Source: Theileria orientalis strain Shintoku (Eukaryota > Apicomplexa > Aconoidasida > Piroplasmida > Theileriidae). From it: a stretch of DNA of 64,000 nt. Of the stretch, positions 42,380 through 55,544 are shown piece by piece. The stretch is taken from assembly GCF_000740895.1 (NCBI RefSeq), contig NC_025263.1:1240001-1304000 (forward strand). Reading direction: 5' to 3'. Below the pieces are notes generated by a model, which saw only the letters and a program-made list of their open reading frames with translations, ran no database searches and was not told the DNA's origin. The position numbers were made by a program, and so were the translations under genes. Numbering within the stretch: the stretch's first letter is position 1; each line of letters starts with the position of its first letter.

Positions 42380-45300
42380 ATGCCTTCCACTAAAACTGCA
42401 ATATCTTATGTAAAATATAGAGAATCATTGCTTAATCAATACTCAGAATCAGAAAGAGATCATTACTGTCAACAGTTTGATTATGCCTTGACACCTTTGG
42501 CCTTAAAGCCTGAACCAATTCCGGAGTACGTTGAGGAGCCACTGTGTGTTAATAATTTGTGCGATCCAGAGGAGCTTACGGTTAGTAAGTTTATGCAAGC
42601 ATTTAAAGCAGATGAATTTGAAGGATTGGAACTAGTTTTCTCCCATTTAGTTAATGTTTTGATTTTAAGTAAGCTCGGATGCTCAGTAAATTTGAACGCG
42701 AGCGTGTACAAATTGATTTTGAGGTACTTTGCGCCTTTAAAAAACGGAAGTTTCAGAGTTGACACAAAATATAAGTTTAACTTGAAGTTAAAAAGAAACA
42801 AAAGAGTGTTTAGTGTAAGAAGATGCAGGTTGAGTAAGTCTAGAAGATACATGTTTAAAAGTATGTTAAACCTTTTGAACGCTTGTTTGTACATTAAAAG
42901 GTCTGTGACGGGAGTAGAAATTCAACTGAAGGACGTGTTGAAAGTAATACACTACGTATTACTGTATCGCAAAGGCGACAGAGAGTGGGAGACCACGGAG
43001 ATCACGCACTGCCAAAGCAACCAGGGTTACGTGAGTGTATCACACACGCTGTCGAACACGCTGTTCAACGGAAACCTTAAGCCGGACCTGTATGTGTCCT
43101 CAGCCTCGAGGTGGAGAAGGTTCGACTCAGAGTATTTCAGAGAAGTGACGTCGACCCTGCTGATAGCAAACGCACTTAACCTTAACAGATACGCAGGAGA
43201 AATATACAGTGATTTCAAGAGGAACCTGAGCAACAGTTTTAACGAGAACTGGACCGAACACTGCTCTAACAACAGAAATAGGTTGAACGGAAGTTTGGAC
43301 CATATAAGGAAGCTGTACGGAGCATTGAACGAGGAGTGGCCACTGAGAAGGGAGGAACCAGTCCATAAGTTTGGACACGCAATTAAGTGGGTGCCGAAGA
43401 ACCTGATGGTGGATGGGCGCTACAACCTGGAGTTTTTGAGGTACACGCTGTACGTGGTGAAGGGGCTGCTGAGAGACGGGTCGAGGATGTCGATACTGAC
43501 AATAATTGAGATGGTAGTGCACTATTTCACGCACAGCACAATAAAGGTGGGATTTCTGAAGTGCGCAACGCCATACAAGTGCCTGGAGTGCACGTCTGTA
43601 TTCACGGAGGTGTACACGAGTCTGCTGGAAGTGCTGGAAGGGCTGAGGGCGCTTAACTACAGCTACGCGCACCTGTTCCTGGTGAGGATGCTGATCAAGA
43701 ACGAAATCGAGAGGATAAAGACGAGTTTTTTCGGCTCGTACACAGATGACCTGGCAAACTTTATATCGGACTACAAGTACGAGGAGGACGAAAAGGAGTA
43801 CCTGGAGCGAAGCCTGGTCAAGAGCCACTACACACCCAGGTTCTCTAAGTTCCTTAAGTTCAGAGTCACGTCAAGGCTGCTGAGGGCGTGCATGTCAGGG
43901 AACGTGAACATCGTCATCAAGGAGAACAGCCTGTCGACGTCCTCGAAGTGCTCCTGGTACCTGAAGCTGCTGATGTGCGTGGACACGCACGTGAACAAGG
44001 TGGACGCGTCCTCGGCGCTTAACAAGAGCCTGAGCACGTCGACGTACATGCACCTGGACCAGCTGAACAACAACAGGCCGAGGGCAGGAACGTACAGCCC
44101 ACCGTACTGGGGAAACAGTGTGCTTTCGGACGAGATGGACATACTGTACAACCTGTACGCTAACAAGCCCTCGATACACCAGTACCTGGCAGCATTCACA
44201 CTCTCGGACGAGTTGAACGTGATACAGAGGACGCAGGCGTGTCTGGTGCTCTCGAAGAACCTGAGCTACGTGGAGGCGGTGCTGGAGCAACTGGTGCAGT
44301 GCCTGGTGATAGACCCAGGGGACCGCATAATAAACCTGCTCTACATAGCGCTCGACAACGGCAAAATAAGGAACAAGATCCTGTACAACCTGGCGTGTCT
44401 GATCCACTCGAACATAAGCACGGCGACAAACCACAAAATAAACGCGTTCATAGTAAGTGTGCGTGAATTAATGCATTTTCAGAAATTCATATTCGACTCA
44501 CTCCCAGATCAAGTTAAGAGCATGTACATAAATCAGATATCACTGCACGGAAAACTGCTGGAGCTCACGTAAGTGTTAAACTAGAAACGTGCTTGCATCG
44601 TAGCTGTGCATTGTAAATATGGCTTTTAGCAGTATGCATTTGTGGTTTTGTGTGTGTACGTATTTTTCATTAAGCTCCCAATTTGAAACTAATGATCGTG
44701 TACATAAATATTGTGTAGCATGAATTTGGCGGATTTACCAATGTCGAAGAGATACGACGAGTTGAGTAAGAAGATACAGGAGATAAGTCAGTCAATAAAG
44801 GAAGAGTCAAACGTGTACCTGTACGAAGAACTTAATGCAAGTTTTATGGATAATCGTCAAGGTAATAGTGGCACGAAACGTAGTGGTAGCTGGTGTAGTC
44901 AAGCTACTAGCGGCACTAAAGGTGAAACTAGTGCTACTCTAAGTACAAGCGCAAGTGGCGGCGATAGTATTGACCTAAGTGGAAAAGGCTATACGAATTA
45001 TCGCTGCCATTTTACTGGAGGCAACAATGCCAGTTACACTAACAAAACTAGTAAGTTTGGTAACACCGGTAGTGGCAAAGACACTGCTGCTAAAGTTGAT
45101 ATGGAAGGCAGCTGCAGTGATACTCATGAGATAGAGTGCGATAAGATAGTGGGAATAGACGTGGACTCGGTTAAAATTCTGCACTCTGCGACGAGAGTGC
45201 CCTTCATGCTGACGTATAAGCTGAAGGGCGGCAAGGAAAGAACGTACATATATAAGATGAGGGACGACCTGAGGCAGGACAGCCTGGTGATTCAAATAAA

Positions 45301-46307
45301 AAACTTCATGCTCGGCATATTCGAAAGCCACGACCTGAGAGTGTTCCTGCAGCCCTTTCTAGTGGTGCCGTACTCGTCAGTGCTGGGAGAAATATTCTCA
45401 AACGGCACAGTCAACGAAGTGACGCCGAGACTGCACCTGCCGAGAAAGGAGTTCGAGATCGGAGGAATAGTGGGATTCATCCCGAACACGATAAGCAGGC
45501 ACAACATAGGAAAGGAGGCCTGCGTGTCGATAAAGCACTACTTCCTCAAGAGGTTCGGCCACGAGAAGTCCCCGAACTACATTAGAGCAGTGGACAACTT
45601 CATAACGTCGCTGGCAGGGTACGCGTTGCTGTCCTTTCTTCTGCAGGTTAGACGATAAAAAACGCATTGTTAGATGCTTCTTTGTAGCAGACGGGTGTTT
45701 AGTATGAACATAGCCTAGTATTAACGCATAAATGCGAAAATACGGTTAATTTGGCAAATATTAAATAGATACATACACATACAGTCGATATAGCAAATAC
45801 AAACACGGACATTCGCCCAAACTAGCAAATATTTAAAATAAATGTAATGACCTGATTCAGGTGAAAGATAGGCACAACGGGAACCTGCTCTTCACAACGA
45901 GCGGGCACATCATACACATCGACTTCGGCTTCATACTGGGCGCGTCGCCGGCAAAGGACCTCCAGTTTGAACTCGCGCCCTTCAAGTTCACGCAGGAGAT
46001 GGTGGAGTTCATGGGAGGCTACAACTCGGACAACTTCAAGAAGTTCATCGACCTCCTCATCAACGCCTACTTCGCCCTGAGGACGCACTCGAACCTGGTC
46101 CTGACGCTCGTGCAGCTCCTGCAGTACTCGAACATACCGTGCTTCAGGAAGTCGACGCTCGTAAAGCTGAAGAGGCGTCTGAGGCTCAACGACACGCCCT
46201 CTGACGCGAAGAGCTACATCCTGCGCAAGATATTCTACGCGCTCCACAGCAAGACCACGAAGCTGTACGACGTCGTTCAGAACTACCAGCAGGGAATAGA
46301 GCACTAA
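42380..46307 (+). CDS. PI4KA: Phosphatidylinositol 4-kinase III alpha-type catalytic protein
   Basis: Makes PI4P at membranes, the first step toward PI(4,5)P2. Three exons: 730 residues of helical solenoid, then a phase-2 intron to TMNLADLPMSKRYDELSK, and a 200-nt intron before the last exon. Catalytic landmarks are the ATP-lysine region YIYKMRDDLRQDSLVIQIKN (near residue 909), FIPNTISRHNIGKEACVSI, the catalytic loop LQVKDRHNGNLLF split by the intron, and HIIHIDFGFILGASP (DFG). The C-terminus is CFRKSTLVKLKRRL and YDVVQNYQQGIEH, typical of PI4K-alpha. Total about 1,190 residues, much shorter than the animal enzyme, so the solenoid is reduced. A Ser/Gly/Thr-rich insertion (SGTKRSGSWCSQATSGTKG) precedes the kinase domain. 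Confidence 0.92.
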
Positions 46308-46399
46308 ATTAACCGTGCTTAGAAGTAAGGCCTACCTGTCTTTGGTTTAAATGGCGTGCGTTGTGAAAACGGCAACTGATATGCTAAATACATCTACAT

Positions 46400-46525
46400 G
46401 GTACTGACACTGGGTGAATTACATCCATATAATACTAAAACGAGCAAATTACATATATGGTACTGACACTGGGTGAATTACATCCATATAATACTAAAAC
46501 GAGCAAATAACATATATGGTACTGA
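46400..46525. repeat. 59-bp minisatellite, two copies plus a fragment
   Basis: Units start at 46400, 46459 and 46518 (ggtactgacactgggtgaat); the first two differ at about one base, and the third is an 8-bp fragment. They lie in the 223-bp gap between the convergent PI4KA and arginyl-tRNA synthetase stops. Confidence 0.9.
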
Positions 46526-46530
46526 ATTGG

Positions 46531-49068
<2,538 letters not shown>

Positions 49069-49382
49069 CTCAAATCGAGGTGTGTATTCAGAATAATAAA
49101 CAATAATTTGGCAAAACTATGTGCAACGGTAATACATTTACGATGCTGGTCAAAATAATACACAGCTTTGTGGATTAAACAATTAAGAAAAGAGAATATA
49201 TAAAATTCAGGTTATATTTGCGATGTATAGTTAAAATAGGCTTAGATTTATTATATTTTATCGATCTGTGGGGAAACGACGATTAGATTAGGTCATTATA
49301 AAAAGAATAAGGGACTTTAAACTTTCTTATTTGTATTCCTTGTATCGTCCTAAAGTGATAAATAGTTTGGCCAAAATTTAGT

Positions 49383-50021
49383 CTAATATACCTTCTTTTC
49401 GGAAGATTCTTCCTCTTTGGTTTCTTCAAATTTATTCTTCAATTTGTTGACTTCCTGGGTTAGTGTTTTTTGATAATTTGGCATCTTATTCTTTACAGTT
49501 TCTATGGTTAATATTAATATTAATAAGTATATTGTGTATTCGAGGTATCTAATGATCTTACCGTGAAATGGCATATATACTGGAGCTTGATTAAGAGCCC
49601 AGGTTGAAAGGTGTTTTTCGTTGTCGTGCCTATGTTCATACAGCTCCTCTGTAAAGTTAATTTGTATTTAAAGTCTAGGGTTTGGAATAAGAATAGGGGT
49701 ACCTTCCAACTTGTTGATCTGAAAGTGCGTCAAAGTAGTAAAAAATACCTTGTTGTGTATTTCCCGCTTTACCGCAAAGAGCAAGGTGTTCATCTCAGTG
49801 GGAGTGAGTCTTAGTTTCTTAGATGGCATGATTTTAATTGCGATATGAGGCAATTGGCCCTGGTAAGCTGAGGTGTCGTACATCATGCCCGCCAGTCCAT
49901 TCATCGCAACACCAGAAAGAACATTTCCGATGTTTTCAGACTTATTCTTAACGGAGCTCGCAGGCTGGAAAGTTAGAATAAGAAAAAAAGCGGTTGTCAA
50001 TTCAAATAAAATGTGTGCCAT
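49383..50021 (-). CDS. Small secreted or ER protein of unknown function
   Basis: Not recognised. The start at 50021 gives a clear signal peptide (MAHILFELTTAFFLILTFQP, cleavage likely near ASS); an ATG at 50039 would add six residues. Introns of 30, about 50 and 60 nt join four exons. The body includes GNVLSGVAMNGLAGMMYDTS, LPHIAIKIMPSKKLRLTPTE, LNQAPVYMPFHETVKNK and a Lys/Glu-rich coiled C-terminus (EVNKLKNKFEETKEEESSEK). The last exon may instead splice at the GTATATTAG just before the stop, ending DDTRNTNKKV at 49317. There is no membrane segment besides the signal peptide. It is divergent from the SLBP-like gene 252 bp away. It could be a host-exposed or secretory-pathway factor, but no function is proposed. 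Confidence 0.5.
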
Positions 50022-50273
50022 GTGTATGTGTGATTTCACTAGTTAAACATCAGTAAATTCATATTCTATACTCAGAATAAAATTGAAATATTATTTTAAA
50101 TTGAACTTTAAAAAATATAAGTAAATGTGTAAACTATTTGAGTGTATTCAAACGAGTGTGATACACGACATCATACCCACACATAAAGGAAGAATTGATC
50201 CACCTATTAATAATAAAACCCAGAATTCAGTCTACTTAATATATGTTACTTGGAATTTTGTATATTTAATTTT

Positions 50274-50819
50274 ATGGATGAGCGCAGGCACATAAGTAGA
50301 CTAAAGGCCATAAATCTAACAAAACTACAGGAGTCATATAAAAAGTACACTAAAGTCGTCCCAAAAGAGACCAGAGTAAAAAAATTATCAGACAGTTGGC
50401 ACCCTAATACTCCCGATTACAGAATAAATTTAAGTAATTCACTTTGGAACAAGAAGTTGAGTAACTGGCGTAAGAACGTGCATAAATGGAGTTATATTAA
50501 CGAATCTGAAGTTGAACCGTTATCCAACAAGTTAAAACAGGGTAAAATAGAAGAATTTGTGTCAATTTGTGAAGGAAACAAGCCTGATTCAGCCAAGTTT
50601 GACGTGTGCGACCATTTACTAAACAGCCATAATTCCGAGTTATTCTATCCAGTAATATATAAGCCCTCTTGGTTTAACGGCGAAATAAGTGAAAACAATT
50701 TTCAAACGCTAGGCGAAGCAGACTTTATAAGTAAGTCTGAATTGATGCTTTCCAACTTGGACAAGGACTTTACAAACAAATTCATGTCACTATACACATC
50801 AAACTATAAAGCTTCTTAG
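50274..50819 (+). CDS. SLBP: Histone mRNA stem-loop-binding protein (SLBP) candidate
   Basis: In animals SLBP binds the 3' stem-loop of replication-dependent histone mRNAs and directs their processing, translation and decay. The first 75 residues match the SLBP RNA-binding domain in order: ERRHISRLKAINLTKLQESY (consensus RxKQIxxGKxTxxYxxY), KKYTKVVPKETR (VPxxxR), SWHPNTPDYRINLSNSLWNK (HPxTPxK...SRRxWD) and KLSNWRKNVHKWSY (WRxxLHxWD). The threonine of the TP motif, phosphorylated in the human protein, is kept. The glycine and lysine of GKNT are replaced (INLTK), so the domain is diverged. The remaining about 105 residues are not recognised. The ATG at 50274 is the only one before the domain. 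A single exon, 181 residues. Confidence 0.72.
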   Translation: MDERRHISRLKAINLTKLQESYKKYTKVVPKETRVKKLSDSWHPNTPDYRINLSNSLWNKKLSNWRKNVHKWSYINESEVEPLSNKLKQGKIEEFVSICEGNKPDSAKFDVCDHLLNSHNSELFYPVIYKPSWFNGEISENNFQTLGEADFISKSELMLSNLDKDFTNKFMSLYTSNYKAS

Positions 50820-50999
50820 GCTTATTGCGTAGCAGTAATGGCAGAAGCATTAATATAAGTATCAGTAGCAACATTAGTATAAGTACTAGTTGCAGTATCA
50901 GAACAATACTAGTACCAGTAACTGTAACAACGGTAGCTTAAGTAATAACAATAAAACAACAGCAGTATAAGTAACAGCTTTAGTAATCATTGCAGTACC

Positions 51000-51371
51000 A
51001 TGTTTTTCTCAAGGATGCTCTGTGGACTGCAGAGGATGTCAATTTTAAAGTGTGGAGACAACAGTGGAGTAATAAAGGGATGTATAATAGGACTCGGTAA
51101 AAACAAGCACGGGACAGGCAAGATTGGAGATAGGATCAAGGTGTCAGTAAGGGACAAAACGCCCGAGTGTAATCTGCAAACCAAGACGCCGAGGGGTATA
51201 ATAGTCAGAAGGAAGAAGGAAACGTGTCGCAAGGACGGCATGGTATTCAAATTTGACGAAAACGCATTCGTCATAATATCGAACAATAAATTGCAAGGAA
51301 CTAAGATAAAAGGCCCAGTGCTAGTGGAAACTAGACATAGCTGTAAATCATTGTCGAATAAAATACTTTGA
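51000..51371 (+). CDS. MRPL14: Organellar ribosomal protein uL14 (L14), probably mitochondrial
   Basis: A bacterial-type uL14 of 123 residues, normal length for the family. The start MFFSRMLCGLQRMSILKCGD leads into the L14 core ILKCGDNSGVIKGCIIGLGK, KIGDRIKVSVRDKTPE, the signature GIIVRRKKETCRKDGMVFKF and DENAFVIISNNKLQGTKIKG, ending near GPVLVETRHSCKSLSNKIL. A cytosolic uL14 (RPL23) would differ in the N-terminal region. The short basic/hydrophobic N-terminus fits mitochondrial import; there is no signal peptide for apicoplast targeting. A 180-bp gap with AGTA/AGCA low-complexity words separates it from SLBP upstream. Confidence 0.88.
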   Translation: MFFSRMLCGLQRMSILKCGDNSGVIKGCIIGLGKNKHGTGKIGDRIKVSVRDKTPECNLQTKTPRGIIVRRKKETCRKDGMVFKFDENAFVIISNNKLQGTKIKGPVLVETRHSCKSLSNKIL

Positions 51372-51663
51372 TGCATACTTTTGATGTTACCACCCATTTA
51401 TTTATTCACGTAGTCGTCAAAATTTACTTATTCATTTACTGAATTAGTTACTCATAAATACTAATCCGTTTCCTTTGAACGAGGTCTACTTCAATGAGAA
51501 TCAACCGTAAAGTCAAACAGGGCTCTAGGCCTGATTATTGCAACTTAATCCAATATAAACAATGTGATTCAGCATAAAACTACCGCAAATTTAAATGTGT
51601 AAATAACCACATGCTCGTTATAAAGGCATTTATTATATTAAAGTGTATCAGTGTGAATTTATG

Positions 51664-52571
51664 TTACTGTAAAAATGATGTGCATAAACCTGCGGGCGCC
51701 TTCATGGCCACCACTAGACCAATAATAAGCCCGTACAGGGCCAGAGTCTCGGCGAAAACGAGAGTTAAAATCATTCCAACAAACAAACGAGTTTGTTGCG
51801 CATGTGCACGCACGCCTGCGTCACCAACAATGCCAATGGCAAGACCAGCGGCCTATAAAATAAATGTAATCGGTAACGTAAACACTAATATTAATACTAG
51901 TACTAATGGTAGCAGTAGAGACACTAGTACTATTAGTAGTATTGGTAGTACTATTAACAGTATTGATTGTACTATTAACAGTATTGATTGTACTATTAAC
52001 AGTATTGATTGTACTAGTACCAGAAGTTCTTGCAGTGGGTATAACATAAGTTCAATAAGTAAAAAACTAGTGGTGTGTAAGATAAAATTTAGTAAAACGT
52101 ACCAGACTACATAGTCCGACCACTAAACCGGCTGCCAAATGAGAGTAGCCGGAAAAATGAGAATATTCACCGGGTTTTCCGTCTAAATTATTTAATAATT
52201 GGCATAAAATTGAGACTGATTAACTGCTGTGAATCGATATTGTCAATAACTGACGACAGAAGTAACGTACAGTTGGTAGTGATAACGATTGATATAATCA
52301 GACCGTAAATACCCAGTACACCGGCCATAATAACGGGAACTATAGACTTCATAACTAAATCGGGCCTCATTACGCCCATACTACTAATGCCGACTCCACT
52401 CCTGGCAGTACCATACGCAGCTCCCAAATCTACATAGTATGAGGGGTAAATTCAAGAATTGAAATAAACGGGTGTAAAACAACTGGGTTTAAGCGTACTT
52501 GAGAAAACCATGGCACAAACGACGCCCATCATTCCAAAAAATATCGAATGTGGATCACACTCAACAGCCAT
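51664..52571 (-). CDS. ATP6V0C: V-ATPase proteolipid subunit c
   Basis: The membrane rotor subunit carrying protons through the V-ATPase. Exons encode [60 protein letters not shown] and YGLIISIVI (helices 1-2), a short lumenal loop with [20 protein letters not shown] (helix 3), and [20 protein letters not shown] with [20 protein letters not shown] (helix 4). The essential proton-binding glutamate is in FAETLALYG. Four hydrophobic helices and about 165 residues fit the family. The intron before the last exon (about 51855-52105) is expanded by a 21-bp repeat. The ATG at 52571 directly follows an AG, so an upstream exon is possible but not needed. The WDR7-like protein in this window belongs to the family that assembles this pump. 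Confidence 0.93.
51950..52012. repeat. 21-bp minisatellite in a V-ATPase c intron
   Basis: Three perfect copies of a 21-bp unit (actattaacagtattgattgt) start at 51950, 51971 and 51992, flanked by degenerate AGTAGTATT-type repeats. They are intronic in the minus-strand gene; the open frame of repeated hydrophobic residues they create is not coding. Confidence 0.92.
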
Positions 52572-54335
52572 CTAAAAATTAAAATTGGTAAAAGTGTCAA
52601 ATATAGCTTTAAATACAAAATTAAAATTAAATTTAAACTGAATGTAAATATCGGTAAAATGTACTGAATATGTAGCAAATAAACCTTGTGTAATCTTTAA
52701 AAACAGTACAATGTGTTTGTAAGTCGAATAACTCAATTTAATTTTTATTTGTTTTAAAATAATTATAAATATTGTGGGTAATTAATCATTTACGATATTA
52801 TACAACTGGACCATTAAAACAAGATGCTTTGTATATACTGTTTCGATGGCAGCTTGTAGGGCTGGAAACACTTTGTGGAAATATTTAGGCTCAGTTTTGA
52901 GACTATTTATTTTTCATATTTTATATTTTAAATTTAAATTTTAGTGACACTAAATATGAGTAGTGACAAAACTGGTCAAACCATGTATTCCTTTTCCTGC
53001 TTACACATATAGAATGACAAAAGAATCGACTCATAAACCACTGATACCTCGTATATATATTATTTAAATATTATTCCTTTTATTTTTTTCATTATTTAGA
53101 CTTTCGTTCTATATTAAAGATCGTCCTGTGACTTCTTATATATATTCATTTACATGGTACTATTTCTCGATCAATTTGTTATTGATATATATTTCTATGT
53201 TAATTTATTGTGTATAGTCTTTTACAAAATATTACATGGAATCTGGTGTCCAAAATCTTCTTCAACACTCTGGCCGACAATATTATGATCAAAACGTATA
53301 AAAGCGGTCAAAAAATATGAAACCAAAAAATATTTAAATTATAAATTAAACATGTATATGAATATCGTGTGTGTAAGAAAAAATGTTAAAATGTATAAAA
53401 TGTGTAAAATGAGAAGCCACAAAGAATCCCAAAAAAATGAGTTTAAATATCAGTAAAATAGTATAAATTTCAGTTTTTTAGCATAAAAATACATATGAAT
53501 TATTATAGTATGATTTGTAACAAAAGGTGTCGTGAATAGCGGGAGTAAGGCCTGTCATAACGTCATTTGTTGTAGACATGGGGCATCTATTTGGATGCAT
53601 GTTGCGTATTGGGCGTAAAATACGTAATCAGCGATGCTTTTTAACTAAAATCGTGTGTTGGTAATCTGTTTAGAAGATGAGCCAAATCAGCCGAGAATCG
53701 GTTGATGTTATGAATGGGGTATACAATTTTTTCCAATTTATTGAGAACATCTAAGATCTTTAAATAGATAAAGCCCATTTAATCCTTAGATTATATATAT
53801 CTAAATTGTAATATTAACATTTTTTATTGGGGCGATCAGATATTATTATAAATAAGAGTTTATTTATTCTAGTTTTCTCACGCATCTCCGAGGAAATTGT
53901 CTAACTGTTTGTAAGAGTCAGTATCCTTTGATTTGAGAAGACCGAAGGATTATGTTGTTTTATATAATAATTTCTACGGCGTTTCAATAAGCTACACGCT
54001 AAAGTCTACTAGTCTAACCCACCCAATTTATATTCAACAGTATTGATGCATATTACTATGTAAGCATTGGTATTGTAAGAAGGCCTAGATCTCTCTACTA
54101 AGGGAATCTATAAGAAGTGTCGTAAGGTCAGAAAGAAAATCATTGATTTTAAATAAAGGGATATATATTTATTCAAGTTGGCGATTATAATCGTGTGATA
54201 TATTCATTTTACAGACTAGTATTTGTTTTTTATAAAGCGAATTAAACGGAGCTTAAATTTTTCAAAATCTTAGGATTGATAGACTTTATCAACAGTTAAC
54301 TTCACATAACTAAGAGCGACACCTAAGCTGTACAA
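52572..54335. other. Largest gene-free gap, between divergent V-ATPase c and cyclin genes
   Basis: 1,764 bp with no believable open frame. 52600-53500 is AT-rich and featureless. Two stretches of more balanced composition stand out: about 53525-53645, with two possible hairpins and a T run, and about 53870-54140. Promoters of both genes must also lie here. The gap is two to eight times longer than other divergent gaps in the window. Confidence 0.6.
53525..53645 (+). ncRNA. Candidate structured RNA of unknown class
   Basis: An island of higher GC in AT-rich DNA. It can form gcatc/gatgc (53583-53587 with 53594-53598) and an eight-pair stem tgcgtatt/aatacgta with one G-U (53603-53610 with 53619-53626). 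It is followed by five T residues (53638-53642), which would stop Pol III. No known family was recognised; the strand is inferred only from the T run. Confidence 0.25.
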
Positions 54336-55544
54336 ATGATGGATTGTGTCGTTAGAGCTACAGGAGACGAGTTTATTCGAACCCTTGGCGTAGTTCTAAC
54401 AAAGATTGTGTCAGATGTGATTCCGGAGTACGGGTCCATCAGCTGCTTTAACTCAATGAACGCTCCGCCGATCTCGGAATATTTGACGAGAATTGCACGC
54501 TATGTCAACTGCAGCAACGAGTGTTTCGTACTGGCACTGGTATACATAGACAGGATCATGCGTCTGCACAGGTTTTCAGTGTCAGTGCTAAACATCCACA
54601 GATTGCTAATCACATCAGTAATGCTGGCAGCCAAGTTCAGCGACGACGTTTACTACTCAAACAGCTTCTACGCACAAGTCGGTGGAATCAAGGTTGCCGA
54701 AATGAATCAGCTGGAAGCACAGTTCCTGATACTGATCAACTATCACCTCTTCGTGGACGCGCGCGATTACGAAAATTGCAGGAAAGGAGTCGAGTCATCA
54801 TCCACGAAAATATACACACTAGCAGGAACTTCCTCGAACAACTACGCAAAGGTTAACCAGTGCAAGAATCCCTTTCCACACAAGGGAATGGTGCACACTG
54901 GAGCAATGCCGGCTAGCAACTACGGTTTTAACAACAAGTACCAGGTTAAGACCCTGACCAATAACCTGATTAAAGGGAAGGACACTAAGAGGAGTTACAA
55001 GCCAGCCAAGTGCCAGGTGAAGACAGCAGCCACGAGCTACGTCACACCTGGTGTAAATGCGAACATTGGAATTCACAGCATTAACGGATCTGGCATTGAA
55101 GCACTTGATGGCATGAATAGAAACGTCGATAGCATTATTGCGAACGTACGAAACGTCCCGAACATCAAGACGAGTACCGGAAACAGCTTCATGTATAACG
55201 GTTTTGTGCCGAGGAAGGGATTCGAATACTCAGAAAACAGCTACGTCGACACATCGTACATGGAGGGGTACATGCTGTACCAGTACGGATTGGAATACCC
55301 GTACGCTAGAACGGAGTCGAGCATAACAGTGTCGACGTCAGCATCGTTTGACCAAGGAGACCAACCGACACACATCTCAGAACCGAAGTACGGGAAGTGC
55401 AGCAACGCAGCACCAGGAAGGCTGGACAACAAGCTGGACGAGTGCGAAGCCTTCGTGAACGCACTCGAGAACAGGTACAAGGACACACTAAAAAGAAAAT
55501 GCTCTTCACTACAACAATTCGCTCTAGTCAAAAATCATTGGTAA
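54336..55544 (+). CDS. P-type (PHO80-like) cyclin
   Basis: A regulatory partner of a cyclin-dependent kinase. A single exon of 402 residues. The cyclin box lies in the first 150 residues: ISEYLTRIARYVNCSNECFV, ALVYIDRIMRLHRFSVSVLN, IHRLLITSVMLAAKFSDDVY and YYSNSFYAQVGGIKVAEMNQ, then LEAQFLILINYHLFVD. This is the P/U/PHO80 pattern, with YIDR and the AAKxxDDxYY motif. Plasmodium also has a P-type cyclin, so this class fits an apicomplexan. The remaining 250 residues are polar, Asn/Ser-rich and not recognised; near the C-terminus LDECEAFVNALENRYKDTLK may form a helix. Such cyclins may act in nutrient response or schizogony; the partner kinase is unknown. Confidence 0.84.
   Translation: MMDCVVRATGDEFIRTLGVVLTKIVSDVIPEYGSISCFNSMNAPPISEYLTRIARYVNCSNECFVLALVYIDRIMRLHRFSVSVLNIHRLLITSVMLAAKFSDDVYYSNSFYAQVGGIKVAEMNQLEAQFLILINYHLFVDARDYENCRKGVESSSTKIYTLAGTSSNNYAKVNQCKNPFPHKGMVHTGAMPASNYGFNNKYQVKTLTNNLIKGKDTKRSYKPAKCQVKTAATSYVTPGVNANIGIHSINGSGIEALDGMNRNVDSIIANVRNVPNIKTSTGNSFMYNGFVPRKGFEYSENSYVDTSYMEGYMLYQYGLEYPYARTESSITVSTSASFDQGDQPTHISEPKYGKCSNAAPGRLDNKLDECEAFVNALENRYKDTLKRKCSSLQQFALVKNHW

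Noticed and set aside
51400..51610. Possible C/D-box snoRNA between uL14 and V-ATPase c (atgaga and ctga words)
   Set aside because: Box C is a poor match and no terminal stem is visible; short words like these are expected by chance.
52572..53500. Long AT-rich stretch considered as a centromere
   Set aside because: Only about 900 bp, not extremely AT-rich throughout, without repeats; no evidence beyond composition.
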